Shown one piece after another: positions 33,145 to 37,837 of a DNA stretch of 37,837 nt (its first letter is position 1; each line of letters opens with the position of its first letter). Under the pieces are notes generated by a model. That model was not told the DNA's origin. It saw only the letters and a list, made by a program, of their open reading frames with translations, and did no database searches. This DNA is from Ardenticatenaceae bacterium (GTDB lineage Bacteria; Chloroflexota; Anaerolineae; Promineifilales; Promineifilaceae). Location: contig WYBM01000085.1 in assembly GCA_011525915.1 (NCBI GenBank), positions 1 to 37,837 of the forward strand, written 5' to 3'. Position numbers and translations under genes: made by a program.

Positions 33145-33164
33145 TCAGCACAAGGAGGTGCGTC

Positions 33165-35336
33165 ATGATTTCCCCTGACCGCGTGGTGCGTACAACCTGT
33201 CCCTACTGTGGGGTGGGCTGCCAGATGGAACTGAATATCAAAGATGATTACGTTTATGCCGTCACCGCTCCCTTTGACGCCGCGCCCAACTATGGCATGT
33301 TGTGTGTCAAAGGGCGCTTTGGCACTGATTATGTCAAACACCCAGGGCGGGTCAAGACACCGCTCATTCGCGCCAACCGGCACGAAGGGCGCCAAGCAAA
33401 ACCAGCGTGGCGCGAAGCGTCTTGGGAGGAAGCCCTGGACCTGGTAGCCGACGAACTGGTGCGCATCCATAACACCTACGGCGGTGACGCCATCGCCAGT
33501 TATGCCAGCGCTAAAGCTACCAATGAAGACAATTACGTTTACCAGAAGCTGATGCGGGCCCTAATGGGCACCAACAACGTAGACCACTGCGCCCGGTTGT
33601 GTCATGCTGGCTCGGTGACGGGGCTGCAGCTTTCTATTGGCAGCAGCGCTATGTCTAACTCCATTGCCGAGATGGAAAACCTGGAAGCGTTTATCGTCAC
33701 CGGCTCCAACACCACAGAGACGCACCCGGTCATCTCCAACTTCCTGAAGCGAGCGGTGCGGCAGCATGGGGCCAAGCTTATTGTAGTCGACCCTCGGCAG
33801 ATTGAGATGACTAACCATGCCGCCCTCTGGCTGCGGCAAAATCCGGGCACAGACGTGGCCGTCTTCCAGGCAATGGCCCATGTCATTGTCAAAGAAGGGT
33901 TGTACGATGAAGCGTTTATCCAGAATCGTACAGAAGGGTTTAGTGACTACCTGGAGTCACTGGAGAAGTACACCCCGGAATGGGCGGAAGAAGTGAGCGG
34001 CGTGCCGGCTGAAGACATCCGGCAGGCGGCGCGTATTTATGCTGGTGCCAAACGAGCTTCCATTTACTGGGGTATGGGTATCAGCCAGAGTACGCATGGC
34101 ACCGACAACACCTTGTCGTTGGTAAACCTGGCGTTGATGTGCGGCCACGTGGGCAAAGCCGGTACTGGCCTAAACCCACTGCGTGGCCAGAACAATGTGC
34201 AGGGCTGTTCAGACAGCGGCGGGCTGCCGAACGTCTTTACCGCTTACCAGAATGTGGCCGCCCCCGAGATAAAAGCGAAATTTGAGCAGTATTGGGGGGT
34301 GACGTTAAACCCCCAACCGGGCCTGACGGCCACAGAGATGGTGGATGGGGCGGCCGACGGCCGTGTCCGGGGCATGTTTGTATTGGGTGAAAACCCCATG
34401 ATGAGTGAACCGAATCAGAACCACGCCCGGCATGCACTGGAACAGTTGGAGTTCCTGGTGTGCCAGGACATTTTTATTAACGAGACAGGGGAGATGGCCG
34501 ACGTTATTCTGCCAGCCACCAGCTTTGCTGAGAAAGATGGCACGTTCACGAATACAGACCGGCGGGTGCAAAGGTGCCGCACGGCCGTACCCCCTGTAGG
34601 CCAATCACGCCCAGATTGGGACATCTTGTGTGACCTGGGGCGGCGGGTGGCGCAGCGGTTGGGGCTGACGCTGGCGCATGGTTTTGAGTATGCTGACCCG
34701 GAAGCGATCTGGGAAGAGATGCGCCAGGTAACGCCCGATTTTTGGGGTATCACCTACGAGCGCATTGCCCGTGAAGGCGGCGTGCATTGGCCCTGCCCCA
34801 GTTTTGACCATCCTGGTACACCGTTCCTGTTTGCTGACTCATTCCCTCGTGGTAAGGGCAAGTTCTGGGAGGTGACGTATGGTACAGAGTCTGAACTACC
34901 AGACGCTGATTATCCGTTTAACCTGAGTACAGGGCGGGTGCTTTACCATTGGAGCGGCAGCACCATGACGGGCCGGTCGCAGTTGGAAGAGGTGTTCCCG
35001 GAAGCAGTGTGCGAGATAAGCCCCCAAGACGCCACAGCGTTAGATTTGCAGACGGGTGATTGGGTACAGGTCAGCTCGCGGCGCGGCGCCGTTGTTTTGC
35101 GCTTATTGGTCACAGAGCGTTCACCACAGGGCACCATTTTTATTCCCTTTCACTTTGCCGAGGCGGCGGCCAACTTGTTGACGTTGGACCGGATTGATGA
35201 CCGGGCCAAAATTCCAGATTATAAAAACACGGCCGTGCGTATCGCCAAAACGACGGCACCCAAAAACTGGGATGAAGGCTATAATCAGCCATTGATGGAA
35301 CGAGGGGCGATCAAAGACCCGGTTCAAATTCACTGA
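33165..35336 (+). CDS. fdhA: Formate dehydrogenase catalytic subunit (molybdopterin, Cys type)
   Basis: This 723-residue enzyme oxidises formate to CO2 at a Mo or W bis-pterin centre. The N-terminal [4Fe-4S] motif is TTCPYCGVGCQ with a further Cys in MLCVKGRFG. The active-site stretch is DHCARLCHAGSV, with Cys146 where E. coli FdhF has selenocysteine and His147 next to it. Other hallmarks are GSNTTETHPV, VDPRQIEMTNHA, YWGMGISQSTHGTDN, GQNNVQGCSDSGGLPN and, in the C-terminal pterin-binding barrel, STGRVLYHWSGSTMTGRS. The strong ribosome site AAGGAGG at 33152-33158 sets the start at 33165; longer open frame to the left overlaps the SnoaL gene and is not used. No Tat signal is present, so the enzyme is cytoplasmic. 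No fdhD is in the window. Confidence 0.95.
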   Translation: MISPDRVVRTTCPYCGVGCQMELNIKDDYVYAVTAPFDAAPNYGMLCVKGRFGTDYVKHPGRVKTPLIRANRHEGRQAKPAWREASWEEALDLVADELVRIHNTYGGDAIASYASAKATNEDNYVYQKLMRALMGTNNVDHCARLCHAGSVTGLQLSIGSSAMSNSIAEMENLEAFIVTGSNTTETHPVISNFLKRAVRQHGAKLIVVDPRQIEMTNHAALWLRQNPGTDVAVFQAMAHVIVKEGLYDEAFIQNRTEGFSDYLESLEKYTPEWAEEVSGVPAEDIRQAARIYAGAKRASIYWGMGISQSTHGTDNTLSLVNLALMCGHVGKAGTGLNPLRGQNNVQGCSDSGGLPNVFTAYQNVAAPEIKAKFEQYWGVTLNPQPGLTATEMVDGAADGRVRGMFVLGENPMMSEPNQNHARHALEQLEFLVCQDIFINETGEMADVILPATSFAEKDGTFTNTDRRVQRCRTAVPPVGQSRPDWDILCDLGRRVAQRLGLTLAHGFEYADPEAIWEEMRQVTPDFWGITYERIAREGGVHWPCPSFDHPGTPFLFADSFPRGKGKFWEVTYGTESELPDADYPFNLSTGRVLYHWSGSTMTGRSQLEEVFPEAVCEISPQDATALDLQTGDWVQVSSRRGAVVLRLLVTERSPQGTIFIPFHFAEAAANLLTLDRIDDRAKIPDYKNTAVRIAKTTAPKNWDEGYNQPLMERGAIKDPVQIH

Positions 35337-35358
35337 TAACCCAAAAAAGGAGTACAAG

Positions 35359-35790
35359 ATGACAACTCGTAAAGCTACGGCCGTATGGAACGGCACACTC
35401 AAAGAAGGCAACGGCGTGATGAAGGTGCAAAGCGGCTTCATTGAAGGTCCGTTTACGTTTGCTTCCCGTTTTGAAGAAGGCAAAGGCACCAACCCGGAAG
35501 AACTGATCGGTGCGGCGCAGGCGGGCTGTTTTTCCATGTTTCTCTCTGCTTTGTTGAGCAATAACGGCTATACGCCCACCAGCGTTGAGACCACCGCCGC
35601 CGTGCACCTGGGCCGGGATGAGACTGGCCCGGTTATTACTCTGATTGAATTGGACACCACAGCCGCGGTGCCCGGTTTAGAAGAAGCCGCTTACCAGGAG
35701 TTTGTGGCCAAAGCCAAAGCTAACTGCCCTATCTCGCGGGCATTGGCTGCCACAGAGACGGTGATCAAAAGTGCAGTGCTCAACGGGTAA
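35359..35790 (+). CDS. OsmC/Ohr-family peroxiredoxin-like protein
   Basis: This 143-residue protein likely reduces organic or fatty acid hydroperoxides by a thiol mechanism. The two active-site cysteines are in AAQAGCFSMFLSALL and KANCPISRALAATE, the classical spacing of OsmC proteins. The N-terminal strand KATAVWNGTLKEGNG fits OsmC rather than Ohr. AAGGAG (35346-35351) lies 7 nt upstream of the ATG. It follows the formate dehydrogenase gene by 22 bp, so it is probably in the same transcript, perhaps guarding an oxygen-sensitive enzyme. Confidence 0.9.
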   Translation: MTTRKATAVWNGTLKEGNGVMKVQSGFIEGPFTFASRFEEGKGTNPEELIGAAQAGCFSMFLSALLSNNGYTPTSVETTAAVHLGRDETGPVITLIELDTTAAVPGLEEAAYQEFVAKAKANCPISRALAATETVIKSAVLNG

Positions 35791-35853
35791 ACGGCCGTGG
35801 TCAGCATGACCCCGGACAGGACAGTTATCACGTAAAGTAAAAGGTTGGGATCG

Positions 35854-36645
35854 ATGGATTTAGGGCTGCAAGGCAAAGTGATCATGGTGGCGGCGGCCAG
35901 CAAAGGGCTGGGGTATGGCATCGCACAGGCGGTGGCTCAGGAAGGTGCATTGGTGTCTATTGGCAGCCGCAGCCAGACCGCCATTCAGCAAGCCGCCCAC
36001 CAATTACAGGCCGAAAGCGGCTCACAGGTGTTGGGGTTTGTCATGGATGCCACAGACCCGTCATCGATTGCCGCGTGGGCCCAGGCGACCCAGATTCATT
36101 TAGGGGGCATCGATGGCCTGGTGGTCAATGCCGGCGGCCCCCCAGCCGGCGGTTTTGATAACTTTACTGATGATGATTGGCAGGCAGCGTTTGAGCTGAC
36201 TTTGCTCAGCAGTGTACGCATGATTCGCGCCGTGCTGCCGTCTATGCGGCAGCACGGCGGTGGCTCTATTCTGACCATCACGTCCTCTTCAGTCAAAGAG
36301 CCCATTGATATTTTGCTGCTGTCTAATGTCATGCGTTCCGGGGTGGTCAGCCTGGTGAAAAGCTTGTCACGCCAGTTAGCGCCGGAGAAGATTCGTGTGA
36401 ATAACCTGGTGCCGGGGCGTATTGATACAGATCGGGTGAAAACGTTGGATGGCCTGACGGCAGAGCGGTTGGGACAATCGGCGGCCGCCCAAAAGGCTTA
36501 TCAGGAATCGCTTGTGCCCTGGGGACGGTACGGCACCATTCAGGAGTTTGGTCAGGCGGGGGCGTTCTTGCTTTCAGATGCTGCCAGTTACATTACCGGT
36601 GAAACGCTGATTGTAGATGGTGGCGCGATGCGGACGGTCTGGTAG
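35854..36645 (+). CDS. Atypical short-chain dehydrogenase/reductase (SDR)
   Basis: This protein of about 263 residues has an SDR Rossmann fold with AAASKGLGYGIAQAVA (glycine-rich cofactor loop, variant of TGxxxGxG), MDATDPSS, NAGGPPAGGF and the C-terminal ITGETLIVDGG. The catalytic YxxxK is not found. The aligned stretch, PIDILLLSNVMRSGVV, reads S-N-V-M-R, although the upstream Ser is kept in TITSSSVKEP. This variant resembles a known SDR subgroup annotated as 3-oxoacyl-ACP reductase-like, whose real reaction is unclear. I start at ATG 35854; AAGG at 35841-35844 is 9 nt upstream, and TTG 35845 is an alternative. It lies downstream of osmC in the same direction. Confidence 0.85.
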   Translation: MDLGLQGKVIMVAAASKGLGYGIAQAVAQEGALVSIGSRSQTAIQQAAHQLQAESGSQVLGFVMDATDPSSIAAWAQATQIHLGGIDGLVVNAGGPPAGGFDNFTDDDWQAAFELTLLSSVRMIRAVLPSMRQHGGGSILTITSSSVKEPIDILLLSNVMRSGVVSLVKSLSRQLAPEKIRVNNLVPGRIDTDRVKTLDGLTAERLGQSAAAQKAYQESLVPWGRYGTIQEFGQAGAFLLSDAASYITGETLIVDGGAMRTVW

Positions 36646-36693
36646 ATCACCTTGCCGCGGGCCATCAGCTCTAATGAGCATGGGGAGGTGTTT

Positions 36694-36942
36694 ATGAAAG
36701 ATACAGAAGCAGCGATCCTGGTAACGAAGCTGCGGGCAGGGAAAAGGTTGGTGACCCGCTTCCAAGAGGAAAGCTGGGGGGTAAAATACGTGGGCGACGG
36801 CCGTTACCTGAAATGGTCACGCCGCTATGAGCCAGACGGCCGTGAAGAAGAATCAGAGGAAACCATGTCTGAAGAGGCCCTGCTGGCGTTTCTGAAGGTC
36901 CATTTTCGTTATGAGGTCATGGCGGCGCGGTTGGTAGATTAA
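36694..36942 (+). CDS. Small protein of unknown function
   Basis: This 82-residue, charged protein has a strong GGGGAGG ribosome site 5-8 nt before the ATG, so it is very likely translated. The body reads ILVTKLRAGKRLVTRF, WGVKYVGDGRYLKW, then an acidic stretch (DGREEESEETMSEEALL) and FLKVHFRYE. There are no cysteines, signal or membrane segments. I recognise no family. It contains two closely spaced ACGGCCGT octamers (36797, 36836). It ends the rightward run that begins with formate dehydrogenase and converges on the next gene. Confidence 0.7.
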   Translation: MKDTEAAILVTKLRAGKRLVTRFQEESWGVKYVGDGRYLKWSRRYEPDGREEESEETMSEEALLAFLKVHFRYEVMAARLVD

Positions 36943-36968
36943 CCGCATGGCGCCAAGGGTGACCGGCC

Positions 36969-37610
36969 TTAATCTATTTCCGCAAATAATTGCAGTTCCT
37001 GGAAGGTGTACACGGCCGTATCTCCAAAACTTTCTACATATAACCCTATCTGCTCTGGTTGCAGTGGGGCCTGCCCCGTCCATAACAACTCCCTGTTAAC
37101 CCGCACCCACATCTGCCCATCTTTGATATCTACCCAAACGTCGTTTGGCGCCTGGCCCTGGTGCACGTGGGGCCAGGGCTGCCAGAGCAAGAGGGGGTCG
37201 GTGGGTGGGTCAGGCTTTGTCTGGCAAGCCAGGGCACCTTCCCCCTGCCTGGCCGGTACAATGGGTTGGATAGAGACGTAACCCAGGGGAGAAAGGACCA
37301 CGAGAACGGCCGTACAGTTGTCACCCAAGGCGATACCCGCACCGCTGTCCACGTCGCCGCTTTGGTGGGTGATCACGCTGCGCACCGTGAAATTACTGGC
37401 CTGAAGAGCGGGCGTTACCCAGGTGAGGGTTGGTGCCTGGCCAACGGCCGATTTTGCCCCCGGCTTCTGCGTCCAGACCAGGTGCCCGATGGGCTGAGGA
37501 TCCATGACGCCAGCGGCGATGAGTGCCAGAAACAACACGGCCGTGAGCATAAAACCCAGCGCCGCCAGCCGTAAAATTTGCCTGGGGGGCACCTTTGAAA
37601 AGAAAACCAT
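36969..37610 (-). CDS. Membrane-anchored protein of unknown function
   Basis: This protein of about 213 residues has an N-terminal signal anchor (RLAALGFMLTAVLFLALIAAG) and an outside beta-rich domain. Its C-terminal half, with WVDIKDGQMWVRVNRELLW and IGLYVESFGDTAVYTFQELQLF, looks like the end of a concanavalin-type or DUF1080-like sandwich in which a small-molecule or glycan site is possible. The match is weak and I would not assign activity. The start at 37610 is a guess; the frame is open to an ATT/ATG-rich region up to 37655, with no clear Shine-Dalgarno at either. Confidence 0.6.
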   Translation of the reverse strand: MVFFSKVPPRQILRLAALGFMLTAVLFLALIAAGVMDPQPIGHLVWTQKPGAKSAVGQAPTLTWVTPALQASNFTVRSVITHQSGDVDSGAGIALGDNCTAVLVVLSPLGYVSIQPIVPARQGEGALACQTKPDPPTDPLLLWQPWPHVHQGQAPNDVWVDIKDGQMWVRVNRELLWTGQAPLQPEQIGLYVESFGDTAVYTFQELQLFAEID

Positions 37611-37793
37611 TGCTATACATTCATAGAGTAATAATTTGGCATAGTTGATTATCACCCTAACGTAAGGCTTTTGTCATAGCCCAAGAATGAGCGAAACATG
37701 ATGAACAAAATGGCTCTTTGGGAATACAAGGGGTACACCCATATCTAGGGATGAAGTAGAATGGCAATCATTTTCACAGATGGAGTGCAACAA
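37611..37793. other. Divergent intergenic region near the right end
   Basis: This is AT-richer sequence between the leftward membrane-protein gene and a rightward gene start. It should hold both promoters. I see no clear -35/-10 pair. Confidence 0.35.
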
Positions 37794-37837
37794 ATGCCAA
37801 TCTCTACTTCTGCTCAAATCAAGTTTCCTCTGGATAT
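37794..37837 (+). CDS. Start of a gene cut by the window end
   Basis: An ATG at 37794 has GGAG (37782-37785) 8 nt upstream. It opens a frame reading MPISTSAQIKFPLD to the window edge. Only 14 residues are visible, too few for any assignment. The leader is AT-rich, as for a real gene start. Confidence 0.5.
   Translation, partial: MPISTSAQIKFPLD

Larger units (their letters stand above)
1073..37544. repeat. Highly iterated palindrome ACGGCCGT, about 65 dispersed copies
   Basis: A hand count finds about 65 exact ACGGCCGT sites (for example 1073, 1563, 2098, 2263, 2495, 2676, 9363, 9516, 9555, 16696, 27683, 36797, 36836), roughly one per 580 bp. About one would be expected by chance at this base composition. 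The palindrome occurs in genes on both strands and in all three frames. In the E1 gene it encodes Thr-Ala-Val (1563, 2676), Asp/Asn-Gly-Arg (2098, 2263) and Arg-Pro (1073, 2495). At least three copies are intergenic (23468, 26275, 35791). Confidence 0.9.

Noticed and set aside
33006..33164. N-terminal extension of the formate dehydrogenase gene
   Set aside because: It overlaps the SnoaL-like gene in another frame. The strong AAGGAGG just before ATG 33165 and the family's usual start fix the shorter form.

Overview
This is a mid-GC (roughly 55-58%) chromosomal segment. Its protein features point to Chloroflexota, probably an Anaerolineae/Ardenticatenia-type filamentous bacterium. The clues are large secreted PKD/discoidin/vWA proteins, lipoproteins with an EVTRVV-type linker after the lipobox, a secreted protein ending in YLPAILR, a fused E1 alpha-beta dehydrogenase, and the octamer ACGGCCGT, which recurs about 65 times on both sides of reading frames and in all frames. 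The phylum is an inference from gene style; there is no rRNA or tRNA in the window.

Layout. 1-110: a two-part hairpin with a T tract. 115-800 (-): a decayed MalT-like LuxR regulator. 861-2924 (+): a solitary fused 2-oxoacid dehydrogenase E1. 2938-4901 (-): a three-gene unit (beta-propeller protein, conserved unknown, small membrane protein). 5024-16409 (-): three large secreted or surface proteins. These are a GH44 endoglucanase, a 1792-residue cohesin/discoidin/PKD/vWA/DUF11 protein and, 44 bp downstream, a 1264-residue protein with a transglutaminase-like domain interrupted by a dockerin-like pair of EF hands and ending in a PD-(D/E)XK nuclease-like domain. 16591-21123 (+): a propeller-sensor histidine kinase and its NarL-type response regulator, divergent from GH44 and apparently leaderless. 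21648-25519 (+): a peptide/dipeptide-type ABC importer (binding protein and two permeases, no ATPases). 25648-28417 (+): a small protein, a HIT-like protein with an altered active site, a bestrophin-like membrane protein and an ATP-grasp ligase. 28519-28824 (-): YggX. 28876-29826 (+): a formyltransferase. 30008-36942 (+): an NAD-linked formate dehydrogenase cluster (NuoE-NuoF fusion, iron-sulfur subunit, SnoaL-like protein, Cys-type catalytic subunit) followed by OsmC, an atypical SDR and a small unknown. 36969-37610 (-): a membrane-anchored unknown. 37794-end (+): the start of another gene.

How the genes may work together. The sensor kinase/regulator pair next to the GH44 gene resembles a polysaccharide-sensing arrangement. 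The cohesin-bearing and dockerin-bearing surface proteins are probably co-transcribed and could physically pair, which would place a nuclease-tipped effector on a surface scaffold. This is the best candidate here for an undescribed system. The formate dehydrogenase subunits form a soluble complex predicted to pass electrons from formate to NAD+.

Two DNA-level signals cut across the genes. One is the HIP1-like ACGGCCGT palindrome. The other is a CAGT-rich repeat family whose copies share the same 12-bp inverted repeat at about 28.4 kb and 31.8 kb.
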